DNA from: Oscillospiraceae bacterium
Lineage (GTDB): Bacteria > Bacillota > Clostridia > Oscillospirales > Oscillospiraceae
Direction of reading: 5' to 3'
Assembly: GCA_009781515.1 (NCBI GenBank)
Contig: WQXY01000001.1
Span: 1-64,000 of the forward strand
Length of the DNA stretch: 64,000 nt
A program made the position numbers and the translations under genes. Positions 30,335-40,241 of this stretch are shown in pieces (position 1 is the stretch's first letter; the number at the start of each line of letters is the position of its first letter). The notes beneath the pieces were generated by a model that was not told the origin of the DNA, did no database searches, and saw only the letters and a list, made by a program, of their open reading frames with translations.

Positions 30335-30619
30335 ATGTCTGTTAAGCAATTCCAAGTTGCTATACCAAACGAATTTATGCCATTTATCCAACAGTTAAAG
30401 GATGGAGATACTCCTGATGAAAAAGTAACCCTGTCTTTAGCAATAGGAATGTTTTTGGCCAAGCAAGCTACACTTGCAAAAGCTGCTGAGTTGGCAAAGA
30501 GAACTATATGGGAATTTTCTGAAATCCTCAAATCTCTTGGTATATCATGGGGTGAATACACAGAAGAGTCACTATTGATGGATGATTTAACTCTTTCTAA
30601 ATTAGCAGGTTTTAAATGA
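30335..30619 (+). CDS. UPF0175-type antitoxin
   Basis: 'VTLSLAIGMFLAKQATLAKAAELAKRTIWEFSEILKSLGISWGEYTEESLLMDD'; RBS 'aaaggag' precedes internal ATG at 30335. Confidence 0.7.
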   Translation: MSVKQFQVAIPNEFMPFIQQLKDGDTPDEKVTLSLAIGMFLAKQATLAKAAELAKRTIWEFSEILKSLGISWGEYTEESLLMDDLTLSKLAGFK

Positions 30620-31113
30620 TAAAAGTAATATGCAATGCAAGTCCGATTATTGGTCTTGTAAGTATTGGCAAGCTTAATCTGTTGTGGGAAATCTTTGATG
30701 AAGTGCTTATACCCGAAGCAGTGTATCAAGAGGTCACTGCCGGAAACCGCACACAAGATATAGCTGTAATTTTAGATGCGATTAATAATGGTAATATAAA
30801 AGTAATTAAGATACATGGAAAAGATATTGCCAACCTTTTATATGGCAAGCTACACAGGGGCGAATTGGAAACTGTCATCGGTGCAAAAGAAGACCCAACT
30901 ATCAACCTTGCGATTATAGACGAAAAAGCAGCACGAACATTTGCTGCAACAATGCTTGTTGATACTCTCGGTCTTTTGGGTATATTAATCCACGCAAAAG
31001 CTACGGGGCTGATCGAAGCTGTCCGTCCGTGTTTGGATAAATTAATTAGTAACGGTTATTGGGTATCTCATGGGTTGTACAAACAGGTGCTAAGCAAGGT
31101 TGATGAATTGTAG
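30616..31113 (+). CDS. DUF3368-type PIN-like toxin
   Basis: 'MIKVICNASPIIGLVSIGKLNLLWEIFDEVLIPEAVYQEV', 'LHRGELETVIGAKE', 'IIDEKAARTFAATM..TLGLLGILIHAKATGLI'; ATGA overlap with preceding gene. Confidence 0.85.
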   Translation: MIKVICNASPIIGLVSIGKLNLLWEIFDEVLIPEAVYQEVTAGNRTQDIAVILDAINNGNIKVIKIHGKDIANLLYGKLHRGELETVIGAKEDPTINLAIIDEKAARTFAATMLVDTLGLLGILIHAKATGLIEAVRPCLDKLISNGYWVSHGLYKQVLSKVDEL

Positions 31114-31140
31114 TATTTTACTTCTCCTATTTTAAGAGCC

Positions 31141-31212
31141 ATCCATATGAAGTACTATGTCAACAGCCGAAATGAACGTAAACGCACTGTTGACATAGTA
31201 CTTCATATGGAT
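31141..31212. repeat. Perfect 25-bp inverted repeat with 22-nt loop
   Basis: atccatatgaagtactatgtcaaca (31141-31165) and tgttgacatagtacttcatatggat (31188-31212) are exact reverse complements. Confidence 0.95.
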
Positions 31213-31348
31213 ATAGCAGTAATTGACAGGTTTATAGATAGGGTGTGAAACAAGTGTACCTTTTTAAGACGCGTTTTTTGGGGTTTTGTTTTACATATGC
31301 AACGATAGCATATATGTAGCAAGGCTCTTCGAACAATGATTTTCTGCT

Positions 31349-33281
31349 TCAAATTACTGGTGCAGGTATGATTGTATCATAAAACTTTGATGTTTTTCTT
31401 TGGGCAAGAGCTGTAGGGTCTACTCCCTCTTTAAAATAGTATAGTTGGCTTACTTGATATACTTCACCCAAACAAACCTCATGTGGCTCAACAAACTCAC
31501 ATGCAAATCCATCTCTATCAGTTAATTCATTTGGTTTTTCTTTTGGTATATGGTCTGTTATTGCACGAACTTTTATCTTATTATTGTGGAATTTTAAGCA
31601 AAACCCTATATCTGCCGGTAAAAACACAATTTCAGAACCAATATCCTTTTTACTTTTAAATGCTTCATCAAACATTTTTGTAACGTCTATCCTATAACCG
31701 TCAAATTCTTCGCCAAACTCAGAAATAATACAAACCTCTGGCCTTAGAATTTCTGTGATTTTTGTTAATCCTATTCTTCCTAAATGCTCTTTATAATAAC
31801 ACTCCTTATTCCTTTTTATATTATTAATGGAGTAGTATTTTTCACTATCCTTACATCCTCCTAAATTTGCAAGAAGTGTAATATGCTTTTTCTCATTAAT
31901 ATGACGTGCTTTTAGCTTCTTATACGCGTTCTTAATACTTATATCTTCGAAACCCGTATCTCCAGTATAGACTAACGCAAAGTCCTTTAGTTTAAAGCAA
32001 AAGCCAACTGAGCAACAATCAGAAATTACATCATTATGCTGTGCTTTTATAACGTGTACCTCTAGTTTTGTTCCAGAAATTTTGAATTTATTATTTTCTT
32101 CATCGTCAACGCAAACAACTTTATAATTACTGCTTTTTTCTAAGTTGAAAAAGTTTGCATATTTTTTATGTGTTCCAGCTGTCATATAAAATTTAATGCA
32201 TTTTCTCCTCTTTTCGAACTCCTCTTTCACTTTCTTTTCTATTGCTTCTTTTCTATCTGATGATAATCCCTCTCGAAATGTTGTTTCTCGGTCTAGAATA
32301 GCATCATAAATGCTCCTTGGTTTTTCTTCAGAATCTGAACCATATAGATCATCATTATATTTGTAATGAAGTGTCAATAATGATTCCAAATCTGCAGTAT
32401 GATCGTTGTGAGCATGTGTAAAAAATACAGCATCAATATCTTTAACTGTATAACCAGCTCTGACAAAATTCTTAATAAAGTCAAAACCGGGATCAACTAC
32501 TATGCCTTTATTTGCATATTTAATGAAATATCCCCCGCCCTTACTGACTCCACTACTAGCAATTGGTGTATATGAATTCCATTTTCGTAAAACTAACAAC
32601 TCAAGACCATCAACGTGTATTACCTTGTTTCTATGGCTATGGAATTTATTCTGTATGACTTTATTGGCTTCAGTTTTCTTAAAGAGCTCTTTTGTTTTTT
32701 CTATTACTGTCATTGAAATATCTTTTTCTTCATGTGGCATATTCTTGATTCTTAACAGTTCTTTAACATTTTGAATTCTGTGTTTTATACCTGTTTTTCG
32801 GTTTTTATCTTTGTATAGTGCATATACTTTTTTATAACAATCGATAGCCTCTTCATATTCTTCGTTGTTGAAATAAATCAACCCTTTATTATAGTGCGGA
32901 GCAGTTAGCTTAGAACTAATATCCAGAGCCTTGTCATAGTATTTTATTGCTTCATCGTAATTTCTTAGATCATAATACACTCGCTCCTTGTTAACGTGTG
33001 CCATTCCATTGAACTCATCAAAAACCATAGCCTTTTCATAATCTTCTAGAGCCTTTTCATATTGCCCCATGCGACGAAATACATTCCCGCGAAAATTATA
33101 TGCTTTTGATTTTTCTTTTGCACAATCATAACTAATTTCAATCTCTTCATTACAGTGCTTAAGAGCTGTATCGAAATTCCCGTCAATTTTCCCCCTCGCC
33201 AAAAAAAATAACGGCTTGATTATGGTGCCATTCTGCTGTACGGGTCACTTTATTATCTTTTGCAAGTTTTTCTGAAGACAT
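31349..33281 (-). CDS. TPR-repeat protein with C-terminal metallo-beta-lactamase fold; apparent frameshift in 5' A8 tract
   Basis: TPRs 'AYNFRGNVFRRMGQYEKALEDYEKAMVFDEFNGMAHVNKERVYYDLRNYDEAIKYYDKAL'; MBL motif 'DAVFFTHAHNDHTADLESLL'. ORF track starts at 33202 (TTG), but ATG 33281 with RBS AGGGGAGG reads MSSEKLAKDNKVTRTAEWHHNQAVIFF and joins the TPR frame after a 1-nt shift at 33201-33208. Confidence 0.8.
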
Positions 33282-33396
33282 GTTTAAAATCCTCCCCTAA
33301 ATGTGCAAAATAATACATTCTATAAACACCTATTTCACAGTTAAAGCTATGATAGGTGATGCCATTAACTTGTAACACATTACACAACTTACGTTT

Positions 33397-34743
33397 TCAA
33401 TTAGTGATGTGCAAAAATTTAATCACTTTACTGTCTAACTCTCTTGTAATCATTTTTTTTGCAAACTCACAATAATCAGATAGCTGTGCTGAATTAAGAA
33501 ACTTCCTAATATATGGGCAAATACCAGCACAATGCCATTGAGCAAAACAATTTGAGCATTCAGACGGTTTGTTGTGGATGTTTTCGTTAACAGTATGAAA
33601 TGCTTTTTCGTTGATATTTATAGTATCATTAATATGTCCATACATAAATTCATTAAATAACCTATCTTTTTGAGAAGATACTCTATGACAAGAAACTATC
33701 TCTCCGGTTGGCAGAACGCAAAACTCTCCATTGCAAAATCTGCCTTTAATTCTATTGACGGAACGAACTAGTGAATTTCTAAGGTAAATTCCATTTTCAC
33801 GCGCATAATCGCGTGCAATGAAAAAATTAGAAATAAAATTGTCATAATATTCATTTTGATGAAGTTGTAAATCTGTTACATGCTCAAAGTGCAACTTCTT
33901 AATATCAGGATAATTGTTAACAACATACGCAACCATTTCCTCCATTAAGCAAACGTTTAACGGTGTTATTGTTGAACGTATTCGTGGAGGCATTTTGTAT
34001 GCAATTAACAATTGAATGCATGAATTTACAATATCGAAACTGTTTTTATCAGATTCGTAGGGGAAGCATCTTTGAGCATTCTGGATTTCTGGTAATATAT
34101 CAAATGAAACGCCCACATCAACATGATATTGCTTCAGCCAAGAAACTCGTTCATCGTTGAGCAATGTGGCATTGGTAGTCAAGCCGATGCTATATTTTAC
34201 TTTTCGTTTTGTTGCTTCTTTTTTGATATATTCAATTGCGTTCGTAAAAATATCCCATGTTATTGTCGGTTCTCCGCCTCCGAGGAATGAAAATTCCTTT
34301 TCTTTATTACTTGGTGATGATAATATATAATTAATAACAGTTGCAAGCTGTTTTTCATTAATTGTATCAGGAGATCGAGACACCTGTGCATAACAGTATG
34401 TACAAGATAAGTTGCATTTCTGCGATAAGATAAATACTGCCCTATCTCCAATCTTTAACCTTTGCTCTCGAGGGGGCGCAATGTTTTTTTTATTAATTTT
34501 ATTAACATTCTCTACAAGTTTAGTGTTTTCTATGGGTAAATCCAATCCATTATTTAAATGAGCATTAATTGCTTCTGAGGCACTTGAATTTGCCCAAAAA
34601 AGCATCTTCCTCAGTGGCGAATATACAAGAAATCCGTTTTCTATCGAAGAAGGAATAAAGTAAACATCCTGAGTTGGCGTGCTTGTAATCATTTTTTCTA
34701 ATCCTTTTTGCATATATAGTGCTACATACAATAAAGTGTCCAT
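33397..34743 (-). CDS. Radical SAM/SPASM peptide-modifying enzyme (RiPP maturase-like)
   Basis: 'FILSQKCNLSCTYCYAQVSRS', 'FSFLGGGEPTITWD', SPASM-type 'GRFCNGEFCVLPTGEIVSCHR...PSECSNCFAQWHCAGICPYIRK...DYCEFAKK'. Confidence 0.88.
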   Translation of the reverse strand: MDTLLYVALYMQKGLEKMITSTPTQDVYFIPSSIENGFLVYSPLRKMLFWANSSASEAINAHLNNGLDLPIENTKLVENVNKINKKNIAPPREQRLKIGDRAVFILSQKCNLSCTYCYAQVSRSPDTINEKQLATVINYILSSPSNKEKEFSFLGGGEPTITWDIFTNAIEYIKKEATKRKVKYSIGLTTNATLLNDERVSWLKQYHVDVGVSFDILPEIQNAQRCFPYESDKNSFDIVNSCIQLLIAYKMPPRIRSTITPLNVCLMEEMVAYVVNNYPDIKKLHFEHVTDLQLHQNEYYDNFISNFFIARDYARENGIYLRNSLVRSVNRIKGRFCNGEFCVLPTGEIVSCHRVSSQKDRLFNEFMYGHINDTININEKAFHTVNENIHNKPSECSNCFAQWHCAGICPYIRKFLNSAQLSDYCEFAKKMITRELDSKVIKFLHITN

Positions 34744-34822
34744 CTAATGTCCTCATGAAATTAGATTACTAACTTCAGGCAACATAAGAACAGACACTTT
34801 CTAAGTTAGACATGAAAAACGC

Positions 34823-34969
34823 TTATTCCTCACATGTGCAACTGTCACTGGGGCAGGACCCATCACAACTATCAGAGCAACAACTTTCTTCATATCCACA
34901 ACACTCACTATCCGAAATGAACTCATCCAACTCAATTAAATCGCTTACTGATAAACTTGCTATCTGCAT
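34823..34969 (-). CDS. Putative Cys-rich RiPP precursor peptide (48 aa)
   Basis: MQIASLSVSDLIELDEFISDSECCGYEESCCSDSCDGSCPSDSCTCEE; upstream 'aaaggtagaagtt'; directly upstream of, and co-directional with, the radical SAM/SPASM gene. Below the 60-aa ORF-track cutoff. Confidence 0.75.
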   Translation of the reverse strand: MQIASLSVSDLIELDEFISDSECCGYEESCCSDSCDGSCPSDSCTCEE

Positions 34970-35665
34970 AACTTCTACCTTTCATGTTAACATCCATTTT
35001 GGTTGCTTACTTAATGTACCATCTTAATGGACTTACGTCAATATTTTCTATCATTCTATGTAGTTAATAAGTAATAATGTCAAGCTATAACTAATTAGTT
35101 TAATTGTTATTCTTTGTAGTATTGAATTTTTTTCATTATTGAGGTGTTGTTGCTACGTATTTTGATTTCGGCTATTAGGTCTGTCTGGGATAGTCATATA
35201 TCTTCAGAATCACGTAAAGGTTGTAAATGGTGTTTTAAAAACTTCTAATATCCTTATATCCGCAGTGGCTTACAATTTAACTTTTTGCTCGTGGTACTTT
35301 ACTAAAAGATAAAATCTTTTTCTTAATTTCATCTTGTATGTTAACTTGTGAGGTAATACTATTTGATCTATAATTAACATTCTTTATAATTACATGGAAT
35401 GTTATTTGTGTAGAGTGAAATTCCGGAGCACATTCATTTCTGTTTGATTATTATTTATAATCTATATATTAATGCTTCTCGTTTTATATAAGTAATTTTC
35501 AAAATAAATAATTTACTAATTTACTTAGTGTTTCTATATTTCTTGACAAAGGTAAATCAAATAACTTAACATTTCAAAAACAGAACCTACAACTTTTGTT
35601 AAAATTATATATTAAGTCAACAAACTTTTCGCAAACTACGTATAATTTAACATCTCTTTTACAAA

Positions 35666-36613
35666 TTATGATATCGGTATTGTTTTAGCTGAACTAAATT
35701 CATGTTCAAAATCACTTAAATAAAACTCGCCATATCCTCTTCGTTCATCCACGCAGAAGACATATAAACCTGAATTACCTTTCGCTCTATAATGTGCTAA
35801 AAGTGTGGTTTCTTCATTTTGGACAATATAATAAGGTATATTCGTTACTTCTTTTAAAAGAAAATTGTCTTTCATGTCTTGTTTACGTTCATCTGATATG
35901 TTTTGTGAGTCTATTGATTTATATATATCCTGTACAAACCTAATTACATTTTTCCTTTTTTGCAAAAGGTCTTTGTTGTGCTCATTAACAGTTTGAAGTA
36001 GTATTTTCACTGCTCCGCGATCTCCCAATACACGTAAAACTGCTTTTTTAAACGCACTTTTCACATCAGTACGGTTACCAATAGTTTTATTTAATGTATG
36101 AGCAGTTATCGATAGAGTTTTATACGTTCCATTATATAACTTTTTAAAATACTCATCATTGTAATCAGTGGCAGGCTTAATTGAGTGTATTCCGACAGTT
36201 TTTTGTTCTTTGTAGAACTCCTTTATTTTACTGCATTCTTCACAAATACTATTATATTTAGTATTAATTTTCTTTAAATCTTCTACAAATATACTCATCG
36301 ATTTATTAATCATTTCTTCAGATTTCTTGATAAATTTCATCGTTTCGCTTCTTGTAGGTTTTCCTTTTCTGTTAACTATCGACAATAAAAGAATTATGAA
36401 TATGAGAAGTGATATAATCACAATAAACTCACTGTTCATTTGTATAGTATCCCAAAGATACATAAAATGCTTCGTAAACGGACCTACATGTGCAAGTATT
36501 GGAGAAACAACTACTATTACTAGTGCTGCAACAGAGCACATTCCTGTGATAACCACAAAAAGACCATACTTTTCTACAAGTTTTTTCAAAAGGCTACTCC
36601 TATTTCTAAACAT
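35666..36613 (-). CDS. Membrane protein with two N-terminal TM helices and cytosolic alpha/beta domain
   Basis: TMs 'GLFVVITGMCSVAALVIVVVSPIL' and 'SEFIVIISLLIFIILLLSIV'; C-terminal 'AVKILLQTVNEHN...TTLLAHYRAKGNSGLYVFCVDERRG'. Confidence 0.65.
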   Translation of the reverse strand: MFRNRSSLLKKLVEKYGLFVVITGMCSVAALVIVVVSPILAHVGPFTKHFMYLWDTIQMNSEFIVIISLLIFIILLLSIVNRKGKPTRSETMKFIKKSEEMINKSMSIFVEDLKKINTKYNSICEECSKIKEFYKEQKTVGIHSIKPATDYNDEYFKKLYNGTYKTLSITAHTLNKTIGNRTDVKSAFKKAVLRVLGDRGAVKILLQTVNEHNKDLLQKRKNVIRFVQDIYKSIDSQNISDERKQDMKDNFLLKEVTNIPYYIVQNEETTLLAHYRAKGNSGLYVFCVDERRGYGEFYLSDFEHEFSSAKTIPIS

Positions 36614-36982
36614 TAATTTATTATTAAATCGATTTATATCACTGATAGTTTATCCTTCCCGATATAAAAGACTATTAAAACAACATTATCCCCGAATATA
36701 TAAATCAACATTCTATTTTGATAGCTATATATAGAGACAATGAAGCCATTTTACCGCAGTATATCTAAATAATCAATATATTATAACAAAACAACAACAT
36801 TTCATTTATATGATTTTGATAAAAAGCTGAAAAAATGTAAACAGAACTTTTTTGATAAAATTGAGATTTTAATTTATTTTACGTATGATATCGAAACAGT
36901 GTTAAAATGAGCTCTATTTTGTTTGACAAAAGTATGAAAATATGAGACTATTTTGATAATATTACAGAAGACATTCTTTACT

Positions 36983-38041
36983 ATGGAGGTAACTAAAATT
37001 TTGTTGCCCTACGATCGGATTAAACAAAACCACGATTTATCAGCTGAAGGTTTATCACTACTTGAGTTTTTCATTGAGTCAGGTGGTCACGGTCTTTCTA
37101 AATATGATTTAGAACATCACGCTTCTCTAAAATTCCCTGTTCTTGATGGTAAAAACATTCATGAAATAATACTTGACTTGGTAAATAAGTGTATTGTTTC
37201 TTTCAAGAGTGATGTATATACTCTGACAGGAAAGTTTAAAGCTGATAATAATATCGCAGAATATGTTGATTCTAGTGAAAAGAAACTACGTTTTGGCACA
37301 TATGAAGGTGTTAAAAATGCAATGCCTAGTTTGAACGCTATTTTTCAAAACGATAGCAATGTTGTTTATGTTTTTTTGGCAATTACTCCTCATTATGTTT
37401 TTGTCAAATTAATGGAAAGAATTGAGAGAAAACGAAAAACGATTTTCTTCATGCCCGATGTAAGTTGTTTTCGTAACACAAATGAAAAAAACAAGCATCG
37501 TGATGTATTAAAAGGATGGATTGAGTTCATTAAAAAGCAGGATACTGAATTTGTTGAGTTCTATCTTGTGAAAAATCGCAGAAATGATAAAAATAGAGAC
37601 CGTTATAGCTTTCTTTACTCAAGTCTTCTTGCAAAAAGTACAGTTCGCTTTAATATTTACAAATACGATGACGATGGAAGACTTGTATCAGGGGTAGGAA
37701 AGCTAATAGAGTGTAAGACGAATGAAAACTCATTGTATGACATTGTTGAACGTTGTTATACTGATGCATGGAATGAAAGAATTGGAGTCCGAAAGATAAA
37801 TGGAAAGATGTGGATAAAACGTTTCTTTTCAAATAACATCTATTGGATATTATTTTCTACTCTTATGCTGATTGTGTTGATTAGCGCATTCATTTTTGTC
37901 AAAATGTTACCATCTTCGCAAAGTCCGCTAATGTTATTATTAGATATATTCGTGCCAGCTATTAGTTTGGTAGCGTTTCCTTTATCACTGTTTAAGTCAA
38001 AAATAACCAAGCTATTTTATAGAAAAAAACTTCCCTTTTAA
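36983..38041 (+). CDS. Hypothetical protein with C-terminal TM hairpin
   Basis: C-terminal TMs 'IYWILFSTLMLIVLISAFIFVKML' and 'LMLLLDIFVPAISLVAFPLSLF'; exact start uncertain; ends 10 nt before the radical SAM-CYTH start. Confidence 0.6.
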   Translation: MEVTKILLPYDRIKQNHDLSAEGLSLLEFFIESGGHGLSKYDLEHHASLKFPVLDGKNIHEIILDLVNKCIVSFKSDVYTLTGKFKADNNIAEYVDSSEKKLRFGTYEGVKNAMPSLNAIFQNDSNVVYVFLAITPHYVFVKLMERIERKRKTIFFMPDVSCFRNTNEKNKHRDVLKGWIEFIKKQDTEFVEFYLVKNRRNDKNRDRYSFLYSSLLAKSTVRFNIYKYDDDGRLVSGVGKLIECKTNENSLYDIVERCYTDAWNERIGVRKINGKMWIKRFFSNNIYWILFSTLMLIVLISAFIFVKMLPSSQSPLMLLLDIFVPAISLVAFPLSLFKSKITKLFYRKKLPF

Positions 38042-38051
38042 GGAACTTCAT

Positions 38052-39512
38052 ATGATAAACAAAATCTATTTTGACAGATTAATAAATACTATTCATGATA
38101 TGGAACTACCATATTTAAGGGTATGTTTAACAAGCTTTTGTAATGCTTATTGCTATATTTGTCACAATGAAGGTCAAGAAAAAGCAAGCTCTGGTGGACT
38201 CTCATTACATGAATATGATGAGGTTGCTAAACTGCTCGCTCCCCATTTCCATCCTCCCCGTGTTGTGCTTACAGGCGGTGAACCATTGCTATTTCATGAT
38301 TTGTATGAAGTTATAAAAATTTTTAAATCTTATAAATATACAGTAGGGTTGGTAACAAATGGAATACTTCTAGATGAGCACACACAAAAAAAATTGCTCG
38401 AATCTGGTTTAGACACAATAAACATTAGTTTAAATAGCTTAGACAGAGAAAAACACCAAAACTTCTATGGTATAGATGAGTTTATTATCTTAAAGAAAAA
38501 CCTTGAAGTTTTAGATAAACATTTTATGTATCCTCAAAAGAAAATAAACTGGGTTATATCCGACAACCCAGTTTTTGACGATGAGATTCAGAAGCTATGC
38601 GTACTAAGCCAAAAGTACAAGTTTGTAATAAGTCTAATGTTTGATGTTAATATTGACAGTGAAAAAACCAACTCGTTATTCAACAGAATCAAAAAAATAC
38701 TATATAACAATTATGGAGAACCTAGTATTGAAAAACATATTAAGTATAAGCGATACATAGAGCACCTTAAATTTAATAATGGGAGTATATGGGAATTTGA
38801 TTATTTGCAAACAGAACAGAATAAGCATTTGTTAAAAAACAACGTTTTTTGTAGAAATTGCCATAGTGAAAATAAGGAAATATGTTATGAAGGTGCTTAC
38901 GCATTGCGTCTTTTCGCAAATGGAATTTTTAAACCTTGTTTAATTAGAAAAGATAATGAAGTTAAAATTAGTGATATTTTTCCAAAGTCAAATATTGAAC
39001 TCGAGGTTAAATATAAAGTGTTAGATTTCCCAACGAAGCTTATCGAATCATTGGGTTTTGTGGAATTAAAGAGAAGTCATCAAGTTGATAAATATCATAT
39101 TGTGAATAAAATTCTTAATGGAAAAAGAACATACATGCGACTAAGGAATGATGTCATAAATAATAAAATGTCCTTTGATTTTCACCAAGTAATTTCTGAT
39201 ATTGCTATAGAGGAAACGGAGATAGCACTAAATGATTCAGATGATATTGACATAATGGGAACAATATTGGAAAAATTAAATTATCCATTTGTTTGTGAAG
39301 TAGATAAATATCGAATGGTTTATAGAAACGGTGACATAGAACTAGTTTTAGATACAGTTAAAAATTTAGGTAAATTCATCGAAATAGAACTAACTGGAGA
39401 TGAAGAACATGAGTCACACGAGAATTTATTTCAATTAGTTACCAAATTATCTTTGAATGAAAAGGATAGAATAATAAAAAAAGGGTATCCTGATATGATA
39501 TTGTCTGAGTAG
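38052..39512 (+). CDS. MoaA-like radical SAM protein fused to C-terminal CYTH-like domain
   Basis: 'LRVCLTSFCNAYCYICHNEGQ' (CxxxCxxC), 'VVLTGGEPLLF', second Cys cluster 'CRNCHSENKEICYEGAYALRLFANGIFKPCLIRKD'; then CYTH-type 'IELEVKYKVLDFPTKLIESLGFVELKRSHQVDKYHI' (ExExK), 'YMRLRND', 'YRMVYRNGDIELVLDTVKNLGKFIEIEL'. Confidence 0.8.
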   Translation: MINKIYFDRLINTIHDMELPYLRVCLTSFCNAYCYICHNEGQEKASSGGLSLHEYDEVAKLLAPHFHPPRVVLTGGEPLLFHDLYEVIKIFKSYKYTVGLVTNGILLDEHTQKKLLESGLDTINISLNSLDREKHQNFYGIDEFIILKKNLEVLDKHFMYPQKKINWVISDNPVFDDEIQKLCVLSQKYKFVISLMFDVNIDSEKTNSLFNRIKKILYNNYGEPSIEKHIKYKRYIEHLKFNNGSIWEFDYLQTEQNKHLLKNNVFCRNCHSENKEICYEGAYALRLFANGIFKPCLIRKDNEVKISDIFPKSNIELEVKYKVLDFPTKLIESLGFVELKRSHQVDKYHIVNKILNGKRTYMRLRNDVINNKMSFDFHQVISDIAIEETEIALNDSDDIDIMGTILEKLNYPFVCEVDKYRMVYRNGDIELVLDTVKNLGKFIEIELTGDEEHESHENLFQLVTKLSLNEKDRIIKKGYPDMILSE

Positions 39513-39749
39513 AACTCTATTAATGAAGCTCAGGAAATCTTTGTAAATTATCTCCCATGATAACTTTGAGTTGTATACCCGATACAGATATTTGTTTACG
39601 CAGTATTTTACTCATTACTTAGCACGGTTTTTCGTTGACGCTTATAATTAAAATTTTATTGTTATCTGCGACTTCTAAATATTTAAAATAACCGCTCCAA
39701 AATATAGCATGAGTTAGCTCCAACCAAGTGTTTGTCAACCTTGATTCTG

Positions 39750-40241
39750 TGAAGCCAAATGATATATTATGTGTATACAACAAGCGTGTAGGCGAATGGG
39801 CTGGAAGTCATGATTGTCCTGTTATTGAATTATTAGGTGTAGGTGGGCATTTGCCTATTATATGGCAACAAAAGAAAAAAATTTTGTCAGTTGACGTTTA
39901 AGGAGAACTTATGTAAAGAGTTAAAAGAAGAATTAGGAATTAGAATTAATGAAAACAGAATAATTATTTTAGGTGGATATAATAATGTTATTACATATGA
40001 GTTAGTTGTTTTATCAGGTATATTCATTACAGAAAGCAGTTTATTTAGTATTCAAAAATATGCTGTGCAAAATAATGATATAGATGCTAATGGTATTTAT
40101 ATGGGTACATTTGATGACATAATAGAGTATTATAAATCAAACCCCGATTACTTTGCAGGCGGAGCAAGAACAGTATCTTATAACTTTCAGAGTTACCCCG
40201 ATTTAATGAGTAGGGTGGATAAATTTATTAGGTCTATATAA
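39750..40241 (+). pseudogene. Nudix-like hydrolase, frameshifted at A7 tract
   Basis: 'NDILCVYNKRVGEWAGSHDCPVIELLGVGGHLPI' in one frame and 'LTFKENLCKELKEELGIRI' (Nudix box end) in the next; frame changes near 39875-39881. Exact 5' end not determined. Confidence 0.55.

Noticed and set aside
30283-30756. 157-aa minus-strand ORF
   Set aside because: Antisense to the UPF0175/DUF3368 pair, which has clear motifs and coupling.
35030-35660. About 630-bp AT-rich gap considered for RNA genes
   Set aside because: No tRNA-like fold, repeat array or ORF could be supported by eye.
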